64,000 nucleotides of DNA from Chloroflexota bacterium (GTDB lineage Bacteria > Chloroflexota > Anaerolineae > DUEN01): contig JAADGJ010000028.1 in the NCBI GenBank assembly GCA_013152435.1, positions 1 through 64,000 on the forward strand. Reading direction: 5' to 3'. The notes under the pieces are model-generated. The model saw only the letters and a list, made by a program, of their open reading frames with translations, was not told the DNA's origin and did not search any database. The first letter of the stretch is position 1. Each line of letters opens with the position of its first letter. Below, in pieces: positions 8,749-18,677 of this stretch. The translations under genes were made by a program, and so were the position numbers.

Positions 8749-8776
8749 ATCGTACACGCTTTGACGATCTTGTCAA
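8749..8776 (-). promoter_or_regulatory. Sigma70 promoter for the TauE-like gene
   Basis: Read on the minus strand: TTGACA (8771-8776), 16 bases, TACGAT (8749-8754). It lies 55 bases upstream of the gene's ATG. Both boxes match the consensus well. Confidence 0.75.
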
Positions 8777-8807
8777 TCGTCTGCTGCCCCGGGTCGTGTC
8801 TCCCTTT

Positions 8808-8884
8808 TTCGATGGGAAATACAGCGGGGAGCCTTGAGGAATGCAGCCCCTCAAGGAACCTTCCCGGCTTCCGTCCTCACCTAC
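8808..8884 (+). repeat. Intergenic repeat, GGAAATACAGC module
   Basis: The stretch TTTTTCGATGGGAAATACAG and what follows is nearly the same as 24307-24388, including a hairpin built on TTGAGG...CCTCAA and the tail TTCCCGGCTTCCG. Here the hairpin loop region reads AATGCAG rather than GGCGCAG. It fills much of the gap between two divergent genes. Confidence 0.7.
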
Positions 8885-8900
8885 GCCAAAAGAAGACGAT

Positions 8901-8929
8901 TTGATTTTTCCCTGCAGGTGGGTTAAGAT
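8901..8929 (+). promoter_or_regulatory. Candidate promoter for the O-antigen-ligase-like gene
   Basis: TTGATT (8901-8906), 17-base spacer, TAAGAT (8924-8929), giving a leader of about 130 bases before the next ATG. The rest of the leader shows no feature I can name. Confidence 0.5.
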
Positions 8930-9063
8930 AGCAGGCGCCAGGCTTCCCACAACATCCATTGCATCCTTCAGCTCGAATATCCGTCCGCTCTCCGAAAGCG
9001 AGCCCGAGGGATGAGATGCCTTGTGTTCTCCAGACAGCATGATCAGGTGAATGTGTCCATTCC

Positions 9064-12000
9064 ATGACCAGCAAACTTGCCCGCTTCTGCGATGCCCTTA
9101 TCGAGGCCGGATGGCTGGCGGCGCTTATCACCGTACCGCTCTTCTTCAACGTCTATTCCTCGCGCGTCTTCGAACCGGATAAGATCAGCGTGCTGCGAGC
9201 CATCGTCTTCGTCATGGTCGGGGCATGGCTGGTCAAGCAGGTGGACGGCCTGGCACGCCCCACGAAGGCGCAGCGCCCTCTGCGGGAGCAGATGCGGGAG
9301 ATCATCCGTATCCCACTGGTGCTCCCTACCCTGCTCCTGGTCCTGGCCTATCTCATCAGCACGATCTTCTCCGTGGTGCCACGGATCAGCTTCTGGGGAT
9401 CCTATCAACGCCTCCAGGGCACCCTGACCACCCTCTGCTACATCGCGATCTTCTTCCTGATGTTGGGGCACCTACGACGTCCCGCCCAGCTCCGACGCCT
9501 GTTCTATGCCGTCATCCTCACCAGCGTGCCCATCAGCCTTTACGGCATCTGGCAACGGCTCCAGCAGGATCCCCTCCCGTGGGGCGGCGATGTGGTTCAT
9601 CGGGTGGCGGCCAACATGGGAAACCCCATCTTCGTCGCCGCCTATCTGATCATGGCCTTCTTCCTCACGCTGGAGCCAATGACCGAGGCCTTCGCCCGCA
9701 TGTGGGACGTGGAGGGCGGGAGCCTTTGGGATGCGATCCTGGCCGGCTGCGGCCTGTTCATCCTCATCATCCAGGTGACCACCGGGATCGTCCTCAGCCA
9801 GAGCCGAGGGCCTTTCCTGGGCTGGGTCGCCGGGCTCTACGTCTTCGCCCTGCTGGTGCTCATCGCCCTCTGGAGGTGGGCGCTGACGATGCCACAGGTC
9901 CCCGGCAGCCTGCGCCGGGCGCTCCGCTGGGTGTGGATCGCCCCCATTATCCTGGCCCTGCTCCTGGGCGGCTTCCTCGTCCTCTTCAACCTTCCCAACA
10001 GCCCCCTGGCCGGGCTACGCCAGGAGTCGGGGCTGGGCCGCCTGGGTACCATCCTAGACCTGGAGACCGGCACCAACCGGGTCCGCACGCTGATCTGGCA
10101 GGGGGCCGTGCGCATGATCGCCCCACACGAGCCCCTGGCCTACCCGGACGGCTCGGAGGATCGGTTTAACGTGCTGCGCCCGCTGATCGGCTACGGCCCG
10201 GAATCCATGTGGGTCGCCTACAATCCCTTCTATCCCCCCGAGCTGGCCCATCTGGAGCGACGCAACGCCTCGCCGGATCGGTCGCATAACGAGACGTTCG
10301 ACGCGCTGATCATCACCGGGCTATTCGGCTTCCTGGCCTACTTTTATCTGTTCACGTCGATCTTCTACTATAGCCTGCGCTGGCTGGGGCTCATCCGCAC
10401 CCGCTCCGACCGAAACCTCTTCCTCGCGCTGGCGGCGGGCAGCGCCGCGCTCGGCATCGTGATCCCGTGGATCCTGGACGGTTCGCTGCGCCTGGCGGGT
10501 GTGGGCATACCCTTCGGATTCATCATCGGCGTGGTCGGGTTTGTCACGCTGGCAGCGTTCCGGGCCCGTCGGGACGTGATGGACACGGAGGCGCCCACCG
10601 CTGCACCCCGAGACCCTCGTCGGGAGCTGCTCATCATCGCCTTGCTCTCCACCATCGTGGCCCACTTCGTGGAGATCCACTTCGGGATCGCCATCGTCGC
10701 CAGCCGGACGTACTTCTGGGCCCTGACCGCCCTGCTCGTCGTGGTCGGCACGGGACGGCTGCAGGAGGCCCCCGCAATGGCCGAGGCCACCCCTCCGCCC
10801 ACCACACGACGCCGCCGACGCCAGCGCCGACGGCGCCCTCAGCCCCAGCCCGATACAGGCCGCTCCACGCTGCTCGACGTGTGGCCCTACGTGGGCATTG
10901 GCGCCCTGATCTTCATCACCCTGGCATACGACTACATCACCAGCGTGCCGAAGAATCTCAACACGTGGGAGATCTTCTGGCGCTCGCTCACGACCCGATA
11001 CGACACCCAGACCAGGCAGGGCGTCCCAGGGTTGGGGATCATCTGGCTGCTCGGCTTCACCTGGCTGGTGGGAGGCCTGCTGCTGGTCGGGCAGCTGGGC
11101 CAGGTCAAACGCTGGACGGCCCGGCAGGCGCTTCGGGCGTTGGGGGCGTACACGGCGGGCTGCTGGGCGGTATTTCTCGCTTTCGGGCTCTACCAGGCGC
11201 ACCGGATGGCCTGGCGCCCCGCCCCCGGCGAGTCAGCCCTCACCCACGTGGCGAATCATTTCCTGATCTACGTCGTGGTGGTCATCGCGACCATGATCGG
11301 AACCGCAGCCCTCCTGTGGCTACAGGAGGATCGCTTCCGCCTGCCCCCCTATGCCACCCTGTACGCGCCCCTGGCGGGGATCGTCACGACCGTCATCGCC
11401 GCCATCGTGATCCTCAACGTCTGCGTCCACCCCATCCAGGCGGACATCTACTACAAGCAGGGACAGGCGTACGACGCGGAACGCCGGTGGACCCAAAGCG
11501 CCATGCTGTATCGACGGGCGCTGGACCTGGCGCCCAACGAGGATTATTACTACCTCTTCCTGGGACGCGCTCTGCTGGAGCAGGCACGCCAGACGAAAGA
11601 TCCGAACGTCCGGCAACAATTGCTGCAGCAGGCCGAGGAGACGCTGACGCGAGCCCAACAGCTGAACCCCCTCAACACGGATCACACGGCCAACCTGGCT
11701 CGCCTCTATCGCAATTGGGGCGAGCTGATGAGCGATCCCAAGGAAAAGGAAGCGCGTTGGCAACAGTCGCTGCACTATTACGAGCTAGCCGTTCGGCTCA
11801 GCCCCAACGCGGCGCATTTGTACAATGAGTGGGGATTGGTTCATTACCTGTTGGGCGGGCTCTACTGGCAACAGGGACAACAGGATCTGGCCAGAGAGCA
11901 GTTCGACCAGGCACTGGCCCGCTATCAGCAGTCACTGGCGCTGGACGCCCGGTACGAGCAAACCTATCTGCTTATGGGCGATCTGTATAACGCGCTCGGG

Positions 12001-12333
12001 GAGTGGGCCAAAGCCGCATCCGCATACGAGAAGGCGCTGGCGCTGCGCCCCAACCAGCCGCAGGCATGGAAGGTATGGAGGGCGCTTCGGGACATCTACG
12101 CCCGTCAGGGCCGCCTGGAGGACGCGATCACCGCCGCCCAGCAATACCTCCAATACCAGCCCAACGATCCCTCCGGTCATGAGGCGCTGGCGCGGCTCTA
12201 CGAGGAAACAGGCCGTCTGCGTGACGCGCTGGCGGAAGCCAAGCTGGCACGTGACCTAGCGCCGGAAGAGAAACGCCCGGCGCTGGACCAATACATCACC
12301 CGATTGGAGAATCGGCTGAGCCAACAGCCATGA
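9064..12333 (+). CDS. O-antigen ligase-like (Wzy/WaaL) membrane protein with C-terminal TPR domain
   Basis: A 1089-residue fusion. The first ~540 residues carry many membrane spans and O-antigen ligase/polymerase signatures: [13 protein letters not shown], a glycan-facing segment with [12 protein letters not shown], and a large loop with [18 protein letters not shown] and [17 protein letters not shown], matching the periplasmic loop of the Wzy_C family. A very basic linker ([11 protein letters not shown], near residue 585) is followed by four or five more spans. From about residue 790 several TPR units follow ([20 protein letters not shown] and similar). The role is probably polymerisation or ligation of a cell-surface glycan, with the TPRs as a docking surface. 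It overlaps the WecA-like gene by 4 bases, which supports an exopolysaccharide pathway. Confidence 0.85.
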   Translation: MTSKLARFCDALIEAGWLAALITVPLFFNVYSSRVFEPDKISVLRAIVFVMVGAWLVKQVDGLARPTKAQRPLREQMREIIRIPLVLPTLLLVLAYLISTIFSVVPRISFWGSYQRLQGTLTTLCYIAIFFLMLGHLRRPAQLRRLFYAVILTSVPISLYGIWQRLQQDPLPWGGDVVHRVAANMGNPIFVAAYLIMAFFLTLEPMTEAFARMWDVEGGSLWDAILAGCGLFILIIQVTTGIVLSQSRGPFLGWVAGLYVFALLVLIALWRWALTMPQVPGSLRRALRWVWIAPIILALLLGGFLVLFNLPNSPLAGLRQESGLGRLGTILDLETGTNRVRTLIWQGAVRMIAPHEPLAYPDGSEDRFNVLRPLIGYGPESMWVAYNPFYPPELAHLERRNASPDRSHNETFDALIITGLFGFLAYFYLFTSIFYYSLRWLGLIRTRSDRNLFLALAAGSAALGIVIPWILDGSLRLAGVGIPFGFIIGVVGFVTLAAFRARRDVMDTEAPTAAPRDPRRELLIIALLSTIVAHFVEIHFGIAIVASRTYFWALTALLVVVGTGRLQEAPAMAEATPPPTTRRRRRQRRRRPQPQPDTGRSTLLDVWPYVGIGALIFITLAYDYITSVPKNLNTWEIFWRSLTTRYDTQTRQGVPGLGIIWLLGFTWLVGGLLLVGQLGQVKRWTARQALRALGAYTAGCWAVFLAFGLYQAHRMAWRPAPGESALTHVANHFLIYVVVVIATMIGTAALLWLQEDRFRLPPYATLYAPLAGIVTTVIAAIVILNVCVHPIQADIYYKQGQAYDAERRWTQSAMLYRRALDLAPNEDYYYLFLGRALLEQARQTKDPNVRQQLLQQAEETLTRAQQLNPLNTDHTANLARLYRNWGELMSDPKEKEARWQQSLHYYELAVRLSPNAAHLYNEWGLVHYLLGGLYWQQGQQDLAREQFDQALARYQQSLALDARYEQTYLLMGDLYNALGEWAKAASAYEKALALRPNQPQAWKVWRALRDIYARQGRLEDAITAAQQYLQYQPNDPSGHEALARLYEETGRLRDALAEAKLARDLAPEEKRPALDQYITRLENRLSQQP

Positions 12334-13325
12334 TCACACGTTACATGTTGATTCTAACCAGCGCGCTGGTGCTCGCCATCGGCGGGACGCCCATGGCCCG
12401 CTATGCGGCCCTGCGCCTGGGAATCCTGGACCAGCCCAACGCCCGGAAAGTGCACACCAATCCGATCCCGCTGCTGGGCGGGGTGGCGATCTACGCGGCG
12501 TTCATCCTGGCCCTCGTCCTGTTCGGCGACAAATTTTATGTCAACCAGATGGTGGGGATCTTCGTAGGCGCCACCCTGGTGTCCTTCATGGGGCTGTGGG
12601 ATGACCGCCGGGGACTCTCCCCCCTGCTGCGGCTGGCCGGGCAGATCGTCGCCGCCCTGATCCTCATCGCCTCCGGCGTCCAGGTGCAGCTCTTCCGGTG
12701 GCCCCTCCTGAACATCGCCATTACAACGCTATGGGTCGTGGGGATCACCAATGCGCTGAACTTCCTGGACAACATGGATGGGCTGGCCGGGGGATTGGCC
12801 GTCATCGCTGCCACGTTCTATCTGCTCCTGGCGCTGATGAGCGGACAGTACCTGGTGGGGGCGCTGGCGGCCGCGCTGTTAGGCGCGTGCCTGGGGTTCC
12901 TGGTGTACAACTTCAACCCGGCCAGCATCTTCATGGGCGACAGCGGATCGCTCTTCCTGGGCTTCATGCTGGCGGCCGTGGGCATCAAGCTGCGGTTCCC
13001 CGACAACGTCTATATCGTCACCTGGATGGTCCCCGTGCTAGTCATGGGATTGCCCATCTTCGATATGACGCTGGTGGTGTTCTCCAGGCTGCGCCGCGGG
13101 CTGAACCCGATGACCTCGCCCGGCCGGGACCACATCTCGCACCGCCTGGTGAGGATGGGAGCCTCTCGCCGGGAGGCGGTGCTGATCTGCTACCTGCTGG
13201 CGGGAGCTTTGGGAATCCTCGCCCTCTTCGTCACGCAGGCCTCCATTGCGGAGGGATACACGGTGGGGGCGATCGCCGCCGCGGCCGGCCTCTGGGGCAT
13301 CTGGCGTCTGGAGAAGGTCCTGTAG
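12330..13325 (+). CDS. WecA/TagO-like polyprenyl-phosphate sugar-1-phosphate transferase
   Basis: A 331-residue multi-span enzyme of the MraY/WecA family. It transfers a sugar-1-phosphate (usually GlcNAc-1-P) from a UDP-sugar to undecaprenyl phosphate, the first step in surface-polymer or teichoic acid assembly. The motifs expected for WecA/TagO rather than MraY are present: [16 protein letters not shown], the Asp-rich [26 protein letters not shown], and the catalytic [13 protein letters not shown] histidine-rich loop [13 protein letters not shown] corresponds to the HIHH region. The ATGA overlap with the preceding ligase-like gene indicates one operon. Confidence 0.92.
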   Translation: MITRYMLILTSALVLAIGGTPMARYAALRLGILDQPNARKVHTNPIPLLGGVAIYAAFILALVLFGDKFYVNQMVGIFVGATLVSFMGLWDDRRGLSPLLRLAGQIVAALILIASGVQVQLFRWPLLNIAITTLWVVGITNALNFLDNMDGLAGGLAVIAATFYLLLALMSGQYLVGALAAALLGACLGFLVYNFNPASIFMGDSGSLFLGFMLAAVGIKLRFPDNVYIVTWMVPVLVMGLPIFDMTLVVFSRLRRGLNPMTSPGRDHISHRLVRMGASRREAVLICYLLAGALGILALFVTQASIAEGYTVGAIAAAAGLWGIWRLEKVL

Positions 13326-13462
13326 GCCGTTTTACCGGCAGTTTTTCTCGTCAACACGGCGCAACTTACCTGCACCTCAAGCGTTACAACAAGTGCCCCC
13401 CTCAAACGAAGAAGGGCACACCTATCCAACCTCATACACAAGCGGTCTCATGGGAGGCTTAT

Positions 13463-14077
13463 ATGATCCCCGGCCTTGGGAGCAGGCACCTAGTAGAGCA
13501 ACCCTTGGAGCGACACATGCGCCCCGCTTATCTGCCCGCCGTCTGGCAAGCTCGTCTCCTGCGTATCGGAGGGTTCCTTCTGGCCATCGGCATCAGTGCC
13601 CTGATCATCCTGGAGCGGGATCGTCTGAGCTCTCTGGGGCACTATGGATATCCTGGGATCTTCCTCATCAGCATGGCCAGCAGTGCGACGATCCTCCTGC
13701 CAGCTCCCGGCATCGCCGTCGTCTTCGCGACGGGAAGCGTGCTCAGCCCCCTCCTCGTGGGCCTTGCGGCCGGCCTGGGCGAAACCCTGGGCGAGCTGAC
13801 CGGCTACCTGGCCGGCGCCAGCGGTCGCGCCATCATCGAGGACAGAGAGCGCTATCAGCAACTCGTTGAGAAAACCCGACGATACGGCCTGTTCGTCGTC
13901 TTCTTCCTCTCCATGGTGCCCAACCCGGCTTTCGACCTGGCGGGAATCGCCGCCGGCGCCCTCCGGTTCCCCCTGAGCAGCTTCCTGGTCGCGTGCTGGG
14001 CGGGCAAGACGATCAAAACCACGGTCATCGCGCTCCTGGGCGCGGGATCGCTGGGGCTCCTCTCCCATCTCCTGTAA
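13463..14077 (+). CDS. VTT-domain (DedA/SNARE-associated-like) membrane protein
   Basis: About 204 residues. It has the DedA/VTT arrangement: a first span near residues 35-55, then YGYPGIFLISMASSATILLP, the amphipathic glycine-rich FATGSVLSPLLVGLAAGLGE, ELTGYLAGASGR, and the second half SMVPNPAFDLAGIAAGALR. DedA-family proteins are proposed lipid or undecaprenyl-phosphate transporters. The start follows GGGAGG by 5 bases; a second ATG 54 bases downstream, also with a GGAG box, cannot be excluded. The stop codon directly abuts a dispersed intergenic repeat. Confidence 0.85.
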   Translation: MIPGLGSRHLVEQPLERHMRPAYLPAVWQARLLRIGGFLLAIGISALIILERDRLSSLGHYGYPGIFLISMASSATILLPAPGIAVVFATGSVLSPLLVGLAAGLGETLGELTGYLAGASGRAIIEDRERYQQLVEKTRRYGLFVVFFLSMVPNPAFDLAGIAAGALRFPLSSFLVACWAGKTIKTTVIALLGAGSLGLLSHLL

Positions 14078-14280
14078 GAGCGTGTCTGAAATTACCAGCA
14101 AGGTGTCTGAGGGATCTCCCTCAACGACCAGCTCCACAGGGGGAGGTGTGGAGGGGGCCTCCCCTCCACGGAAGCCCCCCTTTTCCGGCCTGCACCTGCC
14201 TTTCTCGGCCCTTTCTGAAGGACCCAGGCCGAGGCCGGGCAGGTCGAAGGCAGAAGAAGGACTTCTTCCGGATCTGAGAA
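14077..14280 (+). repeat. Dispersed intergenic repeat, copy 2 (full-length form)
   Basis: It begins AGAGCGTGTCTGA at the last base of the DedA-like stop codon. The palindromic core TGAGGGATCTCCCTCA is at 14108-14123, then CAACGACCAGCTCC, a second GC-rich stem (GGAGGGG...CCCCTCC, about 14150-14178), and a tail containing GCACCTGCCTTTCTCGGCC, whose complement appears at 24414-24438 and 36909-36930. This looks like the most complete copy in the window. Confidence 0.8.
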
Positions 14281-14364
14281 GCATACCACGAAGCCACTAA
14301 AGCCCAGGGGACAGCCGCCTCCCAAAATGAGACTCACGCCTATCCCGTCCAACCGGCCGCAGCC

Positions 14365-15309
14365 ATGTCCCGACGCACCCCACTAACCAGGCGCCCCCAC
14401 ATCCCTACACGGTCCGGCTGGATCCTCGTCGCGCTGGCCGCCCATACCAGCTGGGGGGCATATCCCGTCCTGGCCCGCTACCTTCAGGTCGTGAGCGGCC
14501 TCCCCACCATGTCCCTCATCGTCACCGGGAACATCTTCGTCTTCATCGCGCTGGCGCTCGTCACATTCCGCCGCCTGGATCCTCGCGTCTTCCGATCCCC
14601 GATCCTGTGGATGTTCGCCCTGGCGGTCGTCTCCCGAGCCATCACCAACCTGCTCGCCGTGCGATTCACGCAGGCCATCTACGTGCAGCTGATCACGCTC
14701 ATGACGCCCTTCCTGGTGGCCTTCCTCAGCGCCACGCTGCTACACGATCGCATCCCTCCCTACACCGGCCGCGCCACGGCCATCAGCCTCATCGGGGCAC
14801 TGCTCATGATGAGCAAAGACCTCACACCGTCGAACACAAAGCTCGCCCTGAGCTCCACCGACGGGATCGGGATCGCGCTCGCCCTGGCCAGCAGCCTCTT
14901 CCTGGCCCTATACATGATCCTGGTCCGGCGAGCGGCCCAGCACAACATCTCCGGCGAGGCCCTCCTGATCACGCAGATGGTCACCATCATCAGCATCGCC
15001 ACCATCTTGAGCCTGCTCCTCGGCGAGGACTGGCACCGCTGGCAGGCGCTCAGCCGGCGGGACTGGTACGTCTTCGCCGGGTTCGTGCTCGGCGTACTGG
15101 TCGGCGGCAATGTGACGCAGATCGGCGCCCTCCAGCACCTCGGCGCCCCCCTGGTCAGCAGCCTGCTGGCGTGGCGTTTAGTGAGCGCACTGGCCTTCGG
15201 GGCGCTGCTGCTCGACGAGCGCCTGACCTCCGTCTGGCAGGTCGCGGGAGCGCTCATCGTGCTCGTCACCATCACCTGGTACCTGCAACAACAACGTGGA
15301 CGGGAGTAA
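14365..15309 (+). CDS. EamA-family (DMT superfamily) transporter
   Basis: A 314-residue protein with ten predicted spans in two EamA repeats. The N-terminal half contains HTSWGAYPVLARYLQ and MTPFLVAFLSATLLHDRIP. The C-terminal half ends LLAWRLVSALAFGALLLDE, where the Glu-rich end of span 9 is typical. Such carriers export metabolites, amino acids or drugs; the substrate is unknown. It stands alone between a repeat and a convergent lactate-permease gene. Confidence 0.88.
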   Translation: MSRRTPLTRRPHIPTRSGWILVALAAHTSWGAYPVLARYLQVVSGLPTMSLIVTGNIFVFIALALVTFRRLDPRVFRSPILWMFALAVVSRAITNLLAVRFTQAIYVQLITLMTPFLVAFLSATLLHDRIPPYTGRATAISLIGALLMMSKDLTPSNTKLALSSTDGIGIALALASSLFLALYMILVRRAAQHNISGEALLITQMVTIISIATILSLLLGEDWHRWQALSRRDWYVFAGFVLGVLVGGNVTQIGALQHLGAPLVSSLLAWRLVSALAFGALLLDERLTSVWQVAGALIVLVTITWYLQQQRGRE

Positions 15310-15386
15310 CGCGGGAGAGAAGGGGATAGCGATCAGCGGATTTCCAGTACAATCTCGTGAGCCCGTCCGGGGCGATAGCCTTCTGG

Positions 15387-16964
15387 CTATACGAATACCA
15401 GCAGGGCCGCCGTCAACAGCCCCATGAAACCCAGGATGAGCACCCCGTAGATGAGATTGAGCCGCATCACCCGGCCCTCCCGGCCCGCCAGCCCCACCGT
15501 GCTGCATCCCACGATCACCTTGGCAGGCGAGATCACGCTGCCGATCGCGCCCCCCACATTCTGCGCAGCCAGGATGATCAACGGATTGTACCCGATCACC
15601 TCGGCCGTCCGCTGCTGGAGCGGGGCGAACACCACGTTGGAGTTCGTGTTCGTGCCCGTCACAAAGCCGCCCAGCGCGCCGATAAAGGGGGCCAGGAAGG
15701 GGAGCGCACGGCCGACCACCCGGCTCATCCCCAACGCCAGCACGTAGGTCATCCCGCTATCGGCCATCGCCATCGCCATGCCCACCAGGAACAGGATCGC
15801 CAGGCTCGATTTCCACGCGCCGCGCGCCGTCCGCCGCACGATCCGTCCCGGAGTGCCCGGGGCATAGCATCCCAAACGCCGATAAACCAGGTAGGAGATC
15901 ACGCAGGTGTAGAAGATCAACGCGCCCGCATGTCCGAACACGCTGATGGTGCGCCCGGTCCCGGCCGGATTCACCCATCCCAACGCCGTGCGGGTCTCGG
16001 GGAAGTGCATCACGATCCTGACGCGGTTGAGGAGATCAGGAAACGGAGGCACGAATTGCGCCACCACCACCACGAGAAGCAATATCAGGTAGGCGGATAA
16101 GGCCGCCGGCACACTTATGCGGATCGGCGCATCGAGGTGACGACGGTTGGCGAGCTGCTCCCCCGCCGATCCCCGGTACATGGGCAATCGAGTCAGAGCA
16201 GCCGCGACGGCCAGCCCCGTCAGCCCGGCGATGAACGACGCCAGATTCCACAAGCCGTGCGTGGCCATCCCATACTGCACGACGGCCATCACGCTCCCGA
16301 TCACCAGGACGGCCGGGAGGCTGTGCCGCAGCGAGGGCCATCCCTGGTACAGGTAGGCGGGCACCAGGCCGGAGAAGAAGCAGGCTACCCCCAACAGGAA
16401 CGTCGTCCAGGGCGCCAGCGTGAACCCGTCCATCCCGGTGATGGCCATCAGCGCGTAGAACGACGAAGCGATGCTGCCGAAGGTGATCGCCCAGGCGTGC
16501 CCGATGCTGGCGGCGACCACGCCGGTCATGGCCGGGAAGCCCAGCCCAACGAGCAACGGGGCGACCACGGCGACGGGCACCCCGAAGCCGGTCACCCCCT
16601 GGAGGAAGGAGGCGAAGACCCAGCTCAGGATCAGGAGTTGCATGGTGCGATCGGCCGTGAGCCGGGCCACCCCGACGCTGATCACCTGCAGGGCGCCGGC
16701 CTCATCCACCACATGGAACAAGGCCAGCGCAAACCAGACGATATACAGAACGAAAAACGTGAGCAGGAGCCCTTTCAGCTGGCTATACCAGAGAAGGCGC
16801 GTCCCACCGCCGAAAGCGAAGGCCGCCACGCCCAACGCCAGGCACCACCCCACCCATCCGGCCTTCGCCCCACTCCAGCGGGCGCCCACCATCAACGCCA
16901 CGGAGACCAGGATTGGGGAGAAAGCCAGCAGCCAGGTGAACGGCCCGATCGATAGAGAGGACAT
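15387..16964 (-). CDS. L-lactate permease (LctP family)
   Basis: A 525-residue secondary transporter for lactate and probably glycolate, driven by proton symport. It has about 13 hydrophobic segments and the family's conserved parts: FLQGVTGFGVPVAVVAPLLV, GHAWAITFGSIASSFYAL, GFVTGTNTNSNVVFAPLQ and NVGGAIGSVISPAKVIVGC. Length is close to LldP/LctP (about 530-550). It is the last minus-strand gene after the ABC permease/DUF1028 genes, separated from them by a strong hairpin, so it may be expressed separately or by read-through. Confidence 0.93.
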   Translation of the reverse strand: MSSLSIGPFTWLLAFSPILVSVALMVGARWSGAKAGWVGWCLALGVAAFAFGGGTRLLWYSQLKGLLLTFFVLYIVWFALALFHVVDEAGALQVISVGVARLTADRTMQLLILSWVFASFLQGVTGFGVPVAVVAPLLVGLGFPAMTGVVAASIGHAWAITFGSIASSFYALMAITGMDGFTLAPWTTFLLGVACFFSGLVPAYLYQGWPSLRHSLPAVLVIGSVMAVVQYGMATHGLWNLASFIAGLTGLAVAAALTRLPMYRGSAGEQLANRRHLDAPIRISVPAALSAYLILLLVVVVAQFVPPFPDLLNRVRIVMHFPETRTALGWVNPAGTGRTISVFGHAGALIFYTCVISYLVYRRLGCYAPGTPGRIVRRTARGAWKSSLAILFLVGMAMAMADSGMTYVLALGMSRVVGRALPFLAPFIGALGGFVTGTNTNSNVVFAPLQQRTAEVIGYNPLIILAAQNVGGAIGSVISPAKVIVGCSTVGLAGREGRVMRLNLIYGVLILGFMGLLTAALLVFV

Positions 16965-16997
16965 CCGCTCGCCTCAGAGGACACACCGTGCAACACC

Positions 16998-17030
16998 AGG
17001 CCCCCGGCCTCTCTGGGAAGCCGGGGGCCT
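16998..17030 (-). terminator. Strong hairpin between DUF1028 and lactate permease genes
   Basis: An 11-bp perfect stem AGGCCCCCGGC / GCCGGGGGCCT with an 11-base loop. On the minus strand it is followed by TGGTGTTG, so it is only weakly U-rich and may attenuate rather than fully stop transcription into the permease gene. Confidence 0.65.
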
Positions 17031-17083
17031 TCGACTCGACCAAAGCCAACGCCAGCCAAAGCCGACGCCAGCCCCTCCCGAAC

Positions 17084-17761
17084 TCAATACTTGATCTTGC
17101 TGAAGAGCCGCAGCCCCTCCAGGCCGTACTCCTGCTCGATCCGTTTGGAGTGCTCAACCACCAGGTCGTAGATCCGCCGCAACTCCGCCACCGGATCGGC
17201 GTGATCGTCCACGCGCAGGTTATGGTACCAACGCGGGTCCGGGCTGGCCACCAGCAACGCCGCCGACTGCTTGCCCCGCTTGTCCCCGCCGGCCTTCTGG
17301 CCCGCCTCCAGCGCCCGGAGCAGACGCTCGCTGAGCTCCGCCCCCTCCCGCTCCGCCGCCTCGTACGCCTCAGCCATCGCGTCGATCACCTCCGGCCCCG
17401 TCAGCATATTCCCGGCGACGGTGTAATGCTTCCCCGCCCGGTGCCCCGCCCACTCGACGCACTGACTGCCCGTGAAGACGAACGAGCCTCGCGCATCCAC
17501 GCCGTGCAGCTGGCGGATCTCCCGATCCTCATCCATCTGCAACAGGGCCTCCAGGGCGATCTGAATCTCCACACCGGCCTCTAACAGCGCCAACCCTTTC
17601 CGTCCTAGATCGGTGTTGACACGAGCCTGTGTGGCGATGGCGCCATGAAGGCTGACGAAGGGGACCAGACTCCCCACATTCGGCCGTGCTGTGCTCACGG
17701 CCACACCATAGCTTCCCTCGGCCGGACACCGGGCCGCAATGGAGAACGTATGCAGATCCAT
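17084..17761 (-). CDS. DUF1028 family protein (putative Ntn-type hydrolase)
   Basis: 225 residues. The N-terminus HTFSIAARCPAEGSYGVAVS and the following VNTDLGRKGLALLEAGV identify DUF1028, a family whose fold resembles N-terminal nucleophile hydrolases. Later markers are GNMLTGPEVIDAMAEAYE and GDKRGKQSAALLV. In most relatives the Thr of TFSI is residue 2; here it is residue 5, behind MDLH, so removal of the start Met alone would not expose it. The ATG shares one base with the stop of the upstream ABC permease gene (TGATG), so the two are coupled. The context suggests it processes an imported peptide or conjugate, which is inference. Confidence 0.85.
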   Translation of the reverse strand: MDLHTFSIAARCPAEGSYGVAVSTARPNVGSLVPFVSLHGAIATQARVNTDLGRKGLALLEAGVEIQIALEALLQMDEDREIRQLHGVDARGSFVFTGSQCVEWAGHRAGKHYTVAGNMLTGPEVIDAMAEAYEAAEREGAELSERLLRALEAGQKAGGDKRGKQSAALLVASPDPRWYHNLRVDDHADPVAELRRIYDLVVEHSKRIEQEYGLEGLRLFSKIKY

Positions 17762-18666
17762 CAGTGCTGTACCTCCTGGTACTCTCGCACGTCGAACATA
17801 TCCCGGAGGGCGTCCCCCAGGAAGTTGATGCTGAGGACGGTGATCATGATGGCCAGCCCGGGGAAGACCCCCAACCACCACGCCCGGGAGATGAACGTCC
17901 GGGCATCGCTCAGGATCAATCCCCACGTCGGCGTCGATGGCTTCACCCCCAATCCCAGGAAGGAGAGCCCAGCCTCGGCCAGGATGGCATAGGAGACGCT
18001 CACCGTGGCCTGCACGATGACCGGCGCCGTCGCGTTCGGGAGGACGTGTCGCAACAGGATGCGGGCGTCGGAGACCCCCACCGCCCGGGCCGCCGTCACG
18101 TACTCCTCCTCCCGGATGGACAGCACCATGCCGCGCATAACACGGGCGAAGTCGTCCAGAAACGCCAGCGTGATCGCCACGATCACGTTCTCCAGGCCGG
18201 TCCCGAACACGGCCACCAGATAGACGGCGATGATGAAATTGGGGAAGGCCCATTGCAAGTCGATGTAACGCATGATCAGGTTGTCGATCCAGCCACCGTA
18301 GTAGCCGGCCAACAACCCCATCAACACGCCGATCAGCAACGCCAGCACCACCGTGATGATGCCCACGGAGATCGACACCCGGGTGCCGTAGATGATCCGG
18401 CTGAACAGATCACGGCCCAGATCATCGGTCCCCAGCAGGTGCGTCCGGGACGGAGGCTCCAGATATTCAAACACCTGATCGTTCGGATCATAGGGGGCGA
18501 CCTGGGCGGCGAACACAGCCGTGACGACCAAAACGATCAGGACGATCAGGCCGATCAGCGCCTTCTTGTCCCGCCACAGATATCGCAGCCAGGGCCGTCG
18601 TCGTTTGGGGGCGACGGCGAACGTATCGAACATCTCCTGCTCTACTTCGGCAACCGCGTTGAGCAC
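17761..18666 (-). CDS. Peptide/nickel-type ABC transporter permease, DppC-like
   Basis: A 301-residue inner-membrane permease of the Dpp/Opp family. It shows the DppC hallmark NDLGRDLFSRI-like stretch (DDLGRDLFSRIIYGTRVS), about six spans, and the ATPase-docking EAA loop EYVTAARAVGVSDARILLRHVLPN. The family's N-terminal cytoplasmic extension is slightly long. It lies between the DppB-like gene (11 bases upstream) and DUF1028 (1-base overlap), in one operon with the binding protein. No ATP-binding subunit is encoded nearby. Confidence 0.93.
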   Translation of the reverse strand: MLNAVAEVEQEMFDTFAVAPKRRRPWLRYLWRDKKALIGLIVLIVLVVTAVFAAQVAPYDPNDQVFEYLEPPSRTHLLGTDDLGRDLFSRIIYGTRVSISVGIITVVLALLIGVLMGLLAGYYGGWIDNLIMRYIDLQWAFPNFIIAVYLVAVFGTGLENVIVAITLAFLDDFARVMRGMVLSIREEEYVTAARAVGVSDARILLRHVLPNATAPVIVQATVSVSYAILAEAGLSFLGLGVKPSTPTWGLILSDARTFISRAWWLGVFPGLAIMITVLSINFLGDALRDMFDVREYQEVQH

Positions 18667-18677
18667 GAGCCCACTCC

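Noticed and set aside
12698-13462. Upstream in-frame extension of the DedA-like gene across the WecA-like gene
   Set aside because: It lies out of frame over a clearly coding gene and has no membrane pattern; the family start is near 13463.
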